From positions 2,790,001 through 2,854,000 of the forward strand of contig NZ_JACBZX010000001.1 in NCBI RefSeq assembly GCF_013408565.1: DNA of 64,000 bases, given 5' to 3'. The notes under the pieces were generated by a model. That model made no database searches. It worked only from the letters and a program-made list of their open reading frames with translations, and was not told where the DNA came from. This stretch comes from Janibacter alkaliphilus (GTDB lineage: Bacteria; Actinomycetota; Actinomycetes; Actinomycetales; Dermatophilaceae). Position 1 is the first letter of the stretch, and each line of letters starts with the position of its first letter. The position numbers were made by a program, and so were the translations under genes. Below, in pieces: positions 42,414 through 51,700 of the stretch.

Positions 42414-43280
42414 TCATGGCCGACGGGCCTCGAGCTGCAGCGTCGGCCGGCTGCGTGGCGCGACGAGCCGCTGGGCCAGGACCAGGGGCAGGCTGGCCAC
42501 GGCTGCCGCCATGGTGGTCCGTGAGGCGAGCACCCCGGCCCGGCGCTCGGCCGGCCGCAGCGCCCGGACCAGGCTCGCCGCGTCGACGCTCAGGCTGTCC
42601 AGCGGCAGCCGGGTGACCTGCACGTCGACGAGGCCCGCGGCCGTCGCGGCGCGCGCCAGGGAGTCGGCGGTGAAGAAGCGGCGGTGGGTGGGGTCCTCGA
42701 GCATCCACCAGGCCGACCCGTAGCGCTCGACACCGGTGGAGTCGCCGGCGGGCGTGAGCATCACCACCCGGCCACCCGGGCGGGCCAGCCGCCGGGCACC
42801 GGCCAGCGCGGCGGCCGGGTCCTCGACGTGCTCGAGGACGTGGATGCCGACGACGAGGTCGTGCTGCCCGGCCTCGGTCAGCGTCTCCACGGTGCCGCGG
42901 TGCAGGTCGCCCGCTGCCCGCACCCGCGGGTCGACGTCGAGCAGCAGCTGGTCCGGGTCGACCCCGGCGACCCGGGCGCCGTCGTCGAGGAAGCGGCGCA
43001 GCATCTCTCCGGTGCCGTAGCCGATCTCGAAGACCGAGCCGGGCCGGCCTCCGCGGACCAGCGAGCGGTAGGTCAGGTCCAGGCGCACCCGGTCCAGCCG
43101 CGGCTCGCCGCCGTAGGCGAGGTCGCGGTGGTGCGCCGGCGCCCGGTCGAGGTCGCGGAGCAGGTGCCCGCAGGTGGCGCAGCGCTCCAGCACCCCGCCG
43201 TGGCGAAGGGCGATGCCCCGCACCTCTCCCCCGCACACCTCGCAGCTGCGAGGAACCTCACCTACCCCTGGGTAACTCAC
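42414..43280 (-). CDS. Methyltransferase with N-terminal zinc ribbon
   Basis: A 288-residue protein with four cysteines in two CxxC knuckles near residues 13 and 35 (CEVCGGE and CATCGH), then a class I methyltransferase domain: VFEIGYGTGEMLRRFLDDG, VAGVDPDQLLLDV, VGIHVLEHVEDPAAAL, RPGGRVVMLTPAG. Proteins of this build methylate sugar or lipid-linked substrates. GTG at 43280 has no Shine-Dalgarno but lies 6 nt after TAGGGT, a leaderless arrangement inside a palindromic operator-like site. It leads the minus-strand run into the AftD-like gene. Confidence 0.82.
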   Translation of the reverse strand: MSYPGVGEVPRSCEVCGGEVRGIALRHGGVLERCATCGHLLRDLDRAPAHHRDLAYGGEPRLDRVRLDLTYRSLVRGGRPGSVFEIGYGTGEMLRRFLDDGARVAGVDPDQLLLDVDPRVRAAGDLHRGTVETLTEAGQHDLVVGIHVLEHVEDPAAALAGARRLARPGGRVVMLTPAGDSTGVERYGSAWWMLEDPTHRRFFTADSLARAATAAGLVDVQVTRLPLDSLSVDAASLVRALRPAERRAGVLASRTTMAAAVASLPLVLAQRLVAPRSRPTLQLEARRP

Positions 43281-43290
43281 GGGGTTACCC
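43270..43290. promoter_or_regulatory. Inverted repeat over the start of the zinc-ribbon methyltransferase
   Basis: GGGTAAC (43270-43276) and GTTACCC (43284-43290) form 7-bp arms 7 nt apart. They span the GTG start and touch the TAGGGT box (43287-43292) in the divergent gap. A second hairpin, GGCCACC-ACGA-GGTGGCC (43304-43321), sits in the leader of the glycosyltransferase gene. Both could act as operators; function is inferred from position. Confidence 0.5.
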
Positions 43291-43337
43291 TAGCCGTCGA
43301 CCCGGCCACCACGAGGTGGCCAGTGAAGGAGCAGGGG

Positions 43338-44597
43338 ATGAGCGACGACGCCGGGGGCGGACGTGCCCCGCTGCGCGTGCTCTACCTCTCCTGGCGGGAC
43401 CGGGAGAACCCGGAGGCCGGTGGCGCCGAGACCTTCACCGAGCGCACCAGCGAGGTGCTCACCGGGCTGGGCCACCAGGTCACGCTCTTCACCGCCCGCT
43501 TCCCGGGAGGCGCTGCACGCACCCGGCACGGTGACGTGGACGTGGTGCGTCGCGGCGGCAAGTTCACCGTCTACCTGCACGGGCTGGCCCACCTGCTGCG
43601 GCACCGTCGGGACTACGACGTCGTGCTCGACGTGCAGAACGGCGTCCCCTTCTGGAGCCCGCTGGTGGCCGGTCGGCTCCCGGTGATCAACATCGTCCAC
43701 CACGTGCACCGGGACCAGTGGTCGGCGGTCTTCGGTCCGTCGGTCGCCCGGCTCGGCTGGTTCCTGGAGTCGCGGCTGGCGCCGCGGGTCTACCGGGGCA
43801 GCCGGTACGTGACGGTCTCGCGCTCGACCCGCGCCGAGCTCGAGGAGCTGGGGGTCGACCCTGGCCGGGTGGACCTCGTCTACTCCGGCAACGACCGGCC
43901 CGTCGACCTGGACCGCTACGCCGAGCTGGAGCGGACCGAGCGGCCGACGATCCTCTTCCTCGGGCGGCTGGTCCCGCACAAGCACGTCGAGCAGGCCGTC
44001 GACATCCTCGCCGACCGGGCGGACACCCACCCGGACCTCGAGCTGCACATCGTCGGCGGCGGCTACTGGGAGAGCACCATCGCCGCGCACGCCGCACGTC
44101 GCGGGGTGAGCGACCGGGTGCACCTGCACGGCTTCGTCGACGAGCCGGTCAAGCACGAGCTGCTGGCCCGCTCGTGGGTGGTCGTCATGCCCTCGCACAA
44201 GGAGGGCTGGGGGCTGACCATCGTCGAGGCAGGGCTGCACGGCACGCCGGCGGTGGCCTACTCCTTCGCCGGCGGTCCGAGCGAGTCGATCGTGCACGGC
44301 CGGACCGGGCTGCTGGCCGACAGCCGGGCCGAGTTCGAGGAGCAGGTGCTCTCGCTGCTGGACGACGCCGAGCAGCGGCGCGACCTGGGACGGACGGCGC
44401 GGATCTACGCGACCTCGTTCGACTGGGTGCGGGCCGGTCACCGGCTGGAGACGGTGATCCTGTCGGTGCTGGGGCGCGGGGCGCGCTACCGGGACGACAC
44501 GGTCGACCTGGACGCGCTCATCGCCAGCTCGCCGCGGGAGCGGCGTGGTCCAGGCGGTGGGCAGCCGCGGCGGCGCGCGACCAGCTCGGTGGCCTGA
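43338..44597 (+). CDS. Glycosyltransferase family 4 protein
   Basis: A 419-residue GT-B glycosyltransferase. The N-terminal acceptor domain starts LRVLYLSWRDRENPEAGGAE, with NIVHHVHRDQWSAVFGP further on. The C-terminal donor domain has ILFLGRLVPHKHVEQAVDIL near residue 211 and the E-x7-E motif in SHKEGWGLTIVEAGLHGTP near residue 287. The C-terminal 30 residues are Arg-rich. It is cytosolic or membrane-peripheral and probably works on a lipid-linked glycan. AAGGAG precedes ATG 43338 inside a much longer open frame. The mycobacterial aftD region has a similar gene (Rv0225, from memory). Element copy 3 follows. Confidence 0.88.
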   Translation: MSDDAGGGRAPLRVLYLSWRDRENPEAGGAETFTERTSEVLTGLGHQVTLFTARFPGGAARTRHGDVDVVRRGGKFTVYLHGLAHLLRHRRDYDVVLDVQNGVPFWSPLVAGRLPVINIVHHVHRDQWSAVFGPSVARLGWFLESRLAPRVYRGSRYVTVSRSTRAELEELGVDPGRVDLVYSGNDRPVDLDRYAELERTERPTILFLGRLVPHKHVEQAVDILADRADTHPDLELHIVGGGYWESTIAAHAARRGVSDRVHLHGFVDEPVKHELLARSWVVVMPSHKEGWGLTIVEAGLHGTPAVAYSFAGGPSESIVHGRTGLLADSRAEFEEQVLSLLDDAEQRRDLGRTARIYATSFDWVRAGHRLETVILSVLGRGARYRDDTVDLDALIASSPRERRGPGGGQPRRRATSSVA

Positions 44598-44655
44598 GCC
44601 TCACTCAGCGGTATCAGAGCGGGCGATCCATGCGCGCTCGGCGCGCAACGGCGTG

Positions 44656-44731
44656 CCGAGAACCTCTCGGTCACGCGAGAAGCCTTCCCCATGAACCGAG
44701 CCTTTATCGGGTAACCCGATAAAGGCTCGGT
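44656..44731 (+). repeat. Three-hairpin dispersed element, copy 3
   Basis: Hairpin A is CCGAGA-ACC-TCTCGG (44656-44670). The hairpin B block is degenerate (GAAG-n-CTTC). Palindrome C at 44695-44731 has 18-bp perfect arms around one base, the longest of the three copies. It begins 58 nt after the GT stop in the sense direction and ends 10 nt before the stop of the convergent small membrane protein gene. Confidence 0.88.
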
Positions 44732-44741
44732 GAGGGGAAGA

Positions 44742-44897
44742 TCAGGAGTTGTAGGAGATGACGGAGGTGTTCTCCTGCGGCACCTCGGCGCCGGTCTGAG
44801 ACTGCACGACGATGAAGATCGCCACGGCCGCCAGCAGCGCACCGATGATCGTGCCGGTCACGTTGTAGACGGTCTTCTGGGTGCCTTCGTTGTTCAC
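44742..44897 (-). CDS. Small single-pass membrane protein, 51 residues
   Basis: GTG at 44897 is preceded by GGAGGG at a 6-nt distance. The product starts MNNEGTQKTVYNVTGT, has one hydrophobic segment at about residues 16-32 (IIGALLAAVAIFIVVQ), and ends with a polar, probably external tail SQTGAEVPQENTSVISYNS. Codon use is like neighbouring genes. I do not recognise a family. It lies between the GT4 gene and the polytopic membrane gene at 44946, on the same strand as the latter and 48 nt after its stop. A role as an accessory to the glycan machinery is only inference. Confidence 0.72.
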   Translation of the reverse strand: MNNEGTQKTVYNVTGTIIGALLAAVAIFIVVQSQTGAEVPQENTSVISYNS

Positions 44898-44945
44898 GTT
44901 CGTCCCTCCAGGATGGTCAGGTCTGCATCGATTGTAACTCGTCAG

Positions 44946-46700
44946 TCACAAACCGGCGACAGGTTGACCGTGATCCGGCTCGCGTCGTCCGCGCCCGGGG
45001 CCGGACCGGTGTGCGCGCCACGCCCGGGACAGCCCGGTCCCGGCGAGCAGGATCCACGTGCCCCCGGTGACGAGCAGGCCCAGCGCCCGGGTGGTCGACG
45101 GGCCCGGCTCGCTGGTGGTCGGGGCGCCCAGGTCGTGGACCCGCAGCGAGCCGTCGACGACCACCGGGTCGCCGAGGTCCGCCGGCACCGACGACTCGGG
45201 GTCGGGCTGGTCGGTCTGGACCACCACCCAGCGCACCCCGGCGCGCTCCAGCGCTGCGCGCACGTCCCCGCCACCGGCCACGGCGCGGGCGACCGCCGAC
45301 GCGGCCGGGTCCTCCCCAGCCACCTCGCCGTCGCGCAGGACCAGCCGGTCGTCGGTGAGCACGTCGCCGTCGACGAGCCGGTCCCAGGGGTCGAGCACCA
45401 CCCGGTCCTCGTTCCAGGAGGAGCGGCGGTAGGTGGACCAGGGCAGCACCGCGACCCGGTCCGCACCGCTGACCTGCTCGGCCACCCGCAGGTGGGCCGC
45501 CGGGTAGTCGACGCTCCCCCACGCGCCCGCGTGCCCCCACGCCAGCAGCGGCAGCGTGGCCACCGGCCAGGCGGCCGCGGCCAGCAGCCACGGGCCGGCA
45601 CGGGCGGCGGCGGCACGGTCCACCACCGCGACCAGCGCGCAGACCACGAGCAGCACCCACAGCGCGGCGAGCTTCTGCCCGTCGCGCAGCAGCCCCCCGC
45701 CGGGCACCTCGGTGACCAGCGTGGTGACCACCGCGGCGCCGCCGGGCAGCGAGGCCGCGGCGGCGAGCAGCAGCCCGACCGCCCCGGCGAGGCTCGCTCC
45801 GACGGTCAGCGGGTCGCGCCACCAGTCGCGTCGGCAGAGGGCGAGCCCGAGCACGAGCAGCGTGGCCAGCAGCGCCAGCCCGGAGGCCACCAGCGAGGTG
45901 CGCTCGTCGAACCAGGTCATGTCGTTCCACAGCCCCCCGCCGAGCAGCAGCGAGCCGAGCACGCCGAAGGGGGTGTCCGCGGCGGCCGCGAAGGCGGTCA
46001 CCCCCTCGGGATCGGCGGCCCGGGAGCCCGCGGTGAGGAAGGGCCACCACCACACCGCGCCGGTGGCTGCGGCGACCCCCACGACCAGGGCGAGGTCCGC
46101 GGCCCGACGATGCGCCGTCAGCCGCGGCCCGACCGGCACGAGCAGCACCAGCGCGGCCAGCAGGGCGGCGAGCACGGTCCCGGTGGCACCACCGAGCGAG
46201 GCCAGCGCCAGGGTCGCCGCCAGCGGCCACCGGGCGACCTCCCCGCGCCGTAGCCGCGCGGCCGCGACCAGCACCCAGGGCAGCAGCGCGTACCCCATGA
46301 GGTAGCCCCAGTGGCCGATCCCGAGGCGCTCGCCCACCCACGGGTTCCAGGTCCACAGCACGGCGCCGGCCAGCGCGCCCCAGCGCGTCGCCGCCAGGCG
46401 GCCGGCCCCTGCGGCGCCGACGACGAGGCTGCCCAGCAGCAGCACCTTCTGCACCACCCATCCGGGCAGCGCGAGCGACATCAGGGCGACGAGCAGGTCG
46501 TTGGGCACCGCCCGCGGCACTCCTCCGTCGGTGCCCAGGGTGCCCGCGTCCAGCGCCAGGTCCGGGACGTGCACGAGGTCGTAGTGCAGCGTGTAGCCGG
46601 GCGCCAGGGCCGGCCCGAGGATGACCGCTCCCAGGAGCAGCCCGGTGAGCGCCCCGACCCCGGTGGGTCCGGGGCGTGCGATCCGCCGGGTCGCGGTCAC
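44946..46700 (-). CDS. Polytopic GT-C-like membrane protein
   Basis: A 584-residue membrane protein with about twelve hydrophobic segments. It begins with a basic N-terminus and a first loop PGYTLHYDLVHVPDLALDAG, which resembles the acidic first loops of GT-C transferases. Further motifs are WTWNPWVGERLGIGHWGYLMGYALLPW and an extracytoplasmic C-terminal region (residues 400-560). It resembles the mycobacterial Rv0226c-type membrane protein (from memory) found beside aftD. GTG at 46700 overlaps the upstream GT4 stop (GTGA), whereas the open frame continues far upstream as a shadow. Confidence 0.8.
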   Translation of the reverse strand: MTATRRIARPGPTGVGALTGLLLGAVILGPALAPGYTLHYDLVHVPDLALDAGTLGTDGGVPRAVPNDLLVALMSLALPGWVVQKVLLLGSLVVGAAGAGRLAATRWGALAGAVLWTWNPWVGERLGIGHWGYLMGYALLPWVLVAAARLRRGEVARWPLAATLALASLGGATGTVLAALLAALVLLVPVGPRLTAHRRAADLALVVGVAAATGAVWWWPFLTAGSRAADPEGVTAFAAAADTPFGVLGSLLLGGGLWNDMTWFDERTSLVASGLALLATLLVLGLALCRRDWWRDPLTVGASLAGAVGLLLAAAASLPGGAAVVTTLVTEVPGGGLLRDGQKLAALWVLLVVCALVAVVDRAAAARAGPWLLAAAAWPVATLPLLAWGHAGAWGSVDYPAAHLRVAEQVSGADRVAVLPWSTYRRSSWNEDRVVLDPWDRLVDGDVLTDDRLVLRDGEVAGEDPAASAVARAVAGGGDVRAALERAGVRWVVVQTDQPDPESSVPADLGDPVVVDGSLRVHDLGAPTTSEPGPSTTRALGLLVTGGTWILLAGTGLSRAWRAHRSGPGRGRREPDHGQPVAGL

Positions 46701-47884
46701 CGCCCCGGTCCGGAGGCGTGCCGCCGCTCGATGTCGGCGAAGGCCCGGCCCATCGCGGCGCTCTGCCCGAGCAGGTCGTGCTCGGCGAGCATCCGGGCAC
46801 GGTTGGCGGCGCCCACCTCGGCGCGGCGGGCGTCGTCCTCGAGGAAGCCGGCCAGCCCGTCGGCCAGGGCCTCGGCGGAGTCCTCGAGCAGCAGGTTCGG
46901 CGGGTGCACGGCCTCGTCGTTGGTGCCGCACGCGGTGGTTACCACCGGCAGCCCGCTGGCCTGCGCCTCGAGGTAGGCCAGGCCGAGCTGCTCGGTCCAC
47001 TTCCACGTGGGGCGGGGCGCCGTGGTGAAGACCGCGGCCCGGCGCAGCAGGTCGGCCACGCCCGGCGTGTCCAGCGACCCGACGAGCTCGACCCCGCTCC
47101 GCGGGTCCGCCGCCGCGCGCTCGACCAGCGGCCGCAGCGGGCCACGTCCGGCGACGACCAGCCGGGCGTCGGGGACCCGGCGGCGCACCAGCGGCATCGC
47201 CTCGAGCACCCGGTCGATGCCCTTGTTCTCGGCGAGCGGGGAGACGAAGGCGATGACCGGCTCGGTCGCCGAGGCGTCGGCCGGGTGGAAGAGCGTGGTG
47301 TCGACCCCGGGGCGCACCACCCGGATGAGCTCGTCGTCGAAGCCGTTGGCCAGCAGGTGGTCCCGGGCCGCGTCGACCATGCACAGCAGCAGGTCGGCGT
47401 CGCGGCAGGAGTCGACGGCCTGGCGGTAGGGCGGCAGCCGGTAGAGCGGCTGGTCGGGCAGGTTCTCCCAGGTGATCACCGCCTGCAGCGGGCCGGTGCC
47501 CCGGCGGCCCGGGCTGCTGGCGGGTGCGTCGCGGCGCGCCGCGCGGCGCCAGCGGGAGGCCTGGCCGGTCACCAGCGAGCACAGCTCGAGCGAGGTGACC
47601 CAGTCGTAGCGGGCCGGGTCCTGCTCCCCCAGCCCGCGCACCCAGGCCAGCGCCCCGGCCTCGACGAACCGCTTCACCGGGCGGCGGTAGGTGCTCGGCA
47701 CCCAGGTGATGTCGCCGGCCGGCTCCTGCTGGGCCAGCGCGGTGACCCGGGTCCGGGGCATCAACGACATCCAGTACAGCTCGCGACGGACCCGCTGGTC
47801 GGGCAGCGAGACCCAGAGCATCCGTCGGTCACGCTGCTCGGCCACGTCCGGCGGCGTCAGGCCGGCCGCCTCGTCGGCGCTCAC
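46697..47884 (-). CDS. Glycosyltransferase family 4 protein
   Basis: A 395-residue GT-B transferase. The N-terminal half is divergent (RRMLWVSLPDQRVRRELYWMS, VITWENLPDQPLYRLPPYRQ). The donor domain has IRVVRPGVDTTLFHPA near residue 205, VSPLAENKGIDRVLEAMPLV, RLVVAGRGPLRPLVE and the E-x7-E-like WTEQLGLAYLEAQASGLPVV near residue 312. It is coupled by GTGA overlaps on both sides: its GTG overlaps the GT2 stop and its stop overlaps the membrane protein start. This places it in the run DUF3367-GT2-GT4-membrane protein. Confidence 0.85.
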   Translation of the reverse strand: MSADEAAGLTPPDVAEQRDRRMLWVSLPDQRVRRELYWMSLMPRTRVTALAQQEPAGDITWVPSTYRRPVKRFVEAGALAWVRGLGEQDPARYDWVTSLELCSLVTGQASRWRRAARRDAPASSPGRRGTGPLQAVITWENLPDQPLYRLPPYRQAVDSCRDADLLLCMVDAARDHLLANGFDDELIRVVRPGVDTTLFHPADASATEPVIAFVSPLAENKGIDRVLEAMPLVRRRVPDARLVVAGRGPLRPLVERAAADPRSGVELVGSLDTPGVADLLRRAAVFTTAPRPTWKWTEQLGLAYLEAQASGLPVVTTACGTNDEAVHPPNLLLEDSAEALADGLAGFLEDDARRAEVGAANRARMLAEHDLLGQSAAMGRAFADIERRHASGPGR

Positions 47885-48717
47885 CGCTGGGCCCGGTCGC
47901 GCCGTCCGCGCCGGGCGCCGAGGGCGTAGGCGCCGGCCTCCATGCCCCGCAGCAGCACCATCCCGGCCGCGTGCGCGGGGTCCCGCAGCAGCCGACGACG
48001 GTTCCGGGCGTAGGCCGAGAGCACCGCGCGCCCCTGCGCCGAGACGGCGCCGTCGTGAGCCTCGGCGAAGGCGGGGATGCTCCGTCCGTAGTAGAAGCGC
48101 TTGCGCATGACGTCGGCCACGGTCAGACGACCCTCGTCGTGGTCGACGAGCACCGGGGCCAGGGCGATCCCCAGGCCGTCCCGGCGCATCCGCATCCGCA
48201 GGTCGGCGTCCTCCGGGCCGGACATCTCCAGGTCGAAGCCGTCCTCGACGAGCAGCTCGCGCCGCACCAGCCGCGGGTTGTGCAGCCACGGGTCGTCGAG
48301 GTAGCACTCCCGCTCCAGCGCCCGGCAGGCGGTCCAGTACCCGTCGCCGATGGTCCGCTCCGGCAGCGCGACCCCCGCGGCACCGGTCTCCGCGGCCGTG
48401 GCCAGCGCCCGCTCCACGGCCTCGGGCGGCAGCAGCATGTCACTGTCCAGCCAGAGCACCCACTCGGTGCGGGCCGCCGCGACCCCCAGGTTGCGCTGGG
48501 CCGAACGCTCCGGGCCGCCGACGATGACCTCGTCGGCGTGCTCCGCCGCGATCGTGGCGGTGGCGTCGGTGCTGTGGTTGTCGACGACCACGAGGGTCAC
48601 CGGGACGCTCTGCGCGGTCACCGAGCGCAGGCAGGCATCGATCGTCCGTTCGTTGTTGCGGGTGGGCACGACGACGGTGACCCGCGCCGAGGTGCTGCCG
48701 CGATCAGGCGTGGGCAT
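47881..48717 (-). CDS. Glycosyltransferase family 2 protein
   Basis: A 278-residue GT-A transferase. It has VTVVVPTRNNERTIDACLRS near residue 13, LVVVDNHSTDATATIA, the metal-binding segment WVLWLDSDMLLPPE near residue 89, and the catalytic-region SGPEDADLRMRMRRDGLGI. ATG at 48717 overlaps the end of the large DUF3367 gene by 14 nt, and the stop overlaps the GT4 start. Nucleotide-sugar donor and acceptor are not predictable. Confidence 0.87.
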   Translation of the reverse strand: MPTPDRGSTSARVTVVVPTRNNERTIDACLRSVTAQSVPVTLVVVDNHSTDATATIAAEHADEVIVGGPERSAQRNLGVAAARTEWVLWLDSDMLLPPEAVERALATAAETGAAGVALPERTIGDGYWTACRALERECYLDDPWLHNPRLVRRELLVEDGFDLEMSGPEDADLRMRMRRDGLGIALAPVLVDHDEGRLTVADVMRKRFYYGRSIPAFAEAHDGAVSAQGRAVLSAYARNRRRLLRDPAHAAGMVLLRGMEAGAYALGARRGRRDRAQR

Positions 48718-51700
48718 CGTTCTCCTCCGCATCGTTCGTCTCACGGTCGGGCGGGGTGCGCTCGTCGCCACGGCGCGCGCCGGGCCGGCGCACCGGCCGC
48801 AGGAAGGCACCGAGCACGGCCATCGTCAGCCCGGCACCGGCGACGTGGTGCGGCACCAGGGCCTCTGCCACGGTGCTCGCGCTGATCTCGCCGAGCGTCC
48901 CCGCGGCCTGGGCCTGCAGCACGAAGAGGATCGCGGAGACAAGCACCAGGGCGGAGCCGACCGCCACGAGCAGCCGTGGCCGCGGTCCGACGCGGCGCAG
49001 CAGCAGCACGGCCAGCAGCGCGCCGAGGCCCGCGCCGATCCCGCCGATCAGCAGGGCACCGAGGGCCAGGGCTGCCTCGAGCAGCAGCCGCGACCTGCCG
49101 CTGGCCCGGAACAGCCGCTCGCCCAACGGTGCTCGCGGCGTCCGCGGGGCGACGTGGCTGCCGGGGGCGTGCTCATCGGTCTCCGCGGCATCCGGCAGCC
49201 CGCTCACCGCCGGCGCACCGGCATCGGTGACTGGCGCGCTGGATCCCGACGACGCGGGGGGCTCGCCAGCAGCGGTGCCGACCGCAGAGGTCTCGGCAGG
49301 AGCGCTCTCAGCAGGAGCGCTCTCGGCAGGAGTGGTCGCGACGGCGGTCGCACCGGCGGTCGCACCGGACCGTCGGCCGCTGGTGCCGCGGCCGCTCGTC
49401 CCGGCACCGGGCCGGGGGTCGGGCTCGCCCGGCTCCGCCGGTCCGCTCTGGTGCTCGTCGCCCCAGGCCCCCTCGCGCTCGCTGGCGACCTCCTCGCGCC
49501 GACGCCGCGCCAGCGGTGCCGCGAAGAGGATCCCGGCGACCAGCAGGCTGCCGCCCGAGGCCACCAGCGCCACGGTGGCCGGCCGCTGCGGACCGAAGCG
49601 GATGTCGATGGTCTGGCCCTGCGTGCTCTCCACCAGCCAGCCGGTGGCGTAGCCGTTGACGACGATCGGCTCCCCGAGGTCGGTGCCGTCCTCCAGGGTG
49701 GCGGTCCAGCGCGGGTCGTAGCCCTGGCCGATGGACAGCACGTACGGGGTGCGTGAGGGGCCGACCTCGACGCTGAGGGACGAGCCACCGCCCTGCTCGG
49801 TGCCGACGACCGGCGGCGGGGTGGGCTCGGTGGGCTCGCGACCCTGCACGTCGCGCATGGTGACGGTGTCCAGCTGCACCCCGTCCACCGGGCGCAGCTG
49901 GTGCTCGCCCCAGACCAGGGACTCCCGGCCGCAGCCGACCCACCTGGTCGCCGGCCCGCGGGGTCCGGCGAGGTTCTCGGTGTCGCGGGGGCGCATCTGC
50001 ACCGGCTCCCCGTCCAGGGTGGCCACGGTGATGCAGGTCTGCTCCTCGCCGGTGGCGGCGATGGTGGCCCCGGTGTCGATGTCGCTCACCCGGGGCGGAC
50101 GCTGACCCTGCGCGTCGTCGACCTCGTCGACGACGACCCGCACGGTGCGACCGGTGGTGCCCTCGGGGACGGTGACGGTGGCGCTCCCTTCGCCGACCTC
50201 GCCGGTGGCCACCTCCTCGCCGTCGACGAGGACGCGCACCCCGGTGATCCAGGCGGTGTCTCCCTCGTCCTCCGGGTCGGCCACCTGACGGACGGTCACG
50301 TCGTCGATGGTGCGCTGCGGGCCGCGGATCTGCCACCAGGCCTCCGCCAGCGGCCCGCCCGGCACCCAGGCGGTGCGTGCCGAGCCGTCCGAGGCCTGCG
50401 AGGCGCGTCGCTCCACGGAGTCGAAGTAGGCCCCGGACGAGCGCGCCTGATAGGTCGTGTCCAGCCCGAGGACCTCGTCCATCAGCGGCTCGGCGTCGTC
50501 GGCCATCCGGGCGGTGGCCGTCAGCGAGACCTCGCGGTCGTCGGGCACGCTGAAGGCGCGGCGCAGGCCCTGCTCGGTGTCGTCGTCGAGGCTGTCGGTG
50601 TTCTGCACCCGGGTGAGCGAGACGTCCAACGGGGTCCGGGCGAAGCGCTCCCGCTGCTCGGGGTCGAGGTCGGCGTAGAGGGTGTCCAGGGTCCGGGGGG
50701 TGCGGGTCACCCGCTCGGCGACCAGCGGCTCGGGCAGGCCCAGGTCGATCTCGGAGACCCCGACGAGGCTGAAGCCGGTGCCGCGCTGGCCGGCGACCTC
50801 GAGCCGCAGCTCGTCGGTCTCCACCCCGTCCAGGTCGACCCGCACGATCCCGTCCTCGTCGGCGGTGACCCGCTCCCGCCGCTCGCCGGCGCTGACCACC
50901 AGCGCGTCGATCGCGGTGTCGCCGAGGGCGGTGGTGCGGATGGTCACCTCGCCGAGCTCGGTCGGCTCCGGCAGGGTGAGGTCGAGCCGCTCGCCGGTGG
51001 CCCCCTGGAAGTCGCCGAAGAGCCACGCGGTCGACCGGTCCCCGTCGATGGCGTTCTCGGCGACGCCCGACGGCACGTCGAAGAAGGTGCCCCCCTCGTC
51101 GGTGGCCTGCACCTCGACGCCGTCGCGCACCAGCACGCTCTGGTCGTCCGGGTCGTCGCCGAGGGCGCGGGTCAGACCGGGGTCCTCGTCGGGCGCCAGC
51201 ACCGCCGAGTGGCCGGCGGTCAGCCGGTTGGCGATGACCGAGCGGCGCTGGTTGGTGTCGGTGACGACGAGCCGGCCGTCCTCGCCGAGCATGCTGCTCA
51301 GCTCGTCGGCGCCGAGGTCCGCGGCGTACCGCAGCGTGGGGTCCCCGGCGAGCAGGTCCTCACGGGCCAGCGCCGGGACGGACCAGGCGTCGCCGGCGAC
51401 GACGATGCTGCCGGCGACCGGCGCCGCCCGCACCACGCCCGGCGCGGAGCGGACCCCGTAGAGCTGCAGCGGCGGCAGCAGCGACTCCTCCACGCTCACC
51501 GGCGGGTTGGCCACGGTGAAGGTGTTCTCCCCCGGCTCGCCGAAGTTCACCAGGCCGCGCAGGCCGGGGTCGCTGCTCAGCGCCGTCGAGGTGGTGCCCG
51601 GGCGGGCCCCGCCGTCGCCCTCCCAGGCCACGTCGTGGCGCAGCAGGATCTGGTCGGCGCCGAGGTAGCGCGCGTACGGCGAGACGTGGTGGCTGCCACC

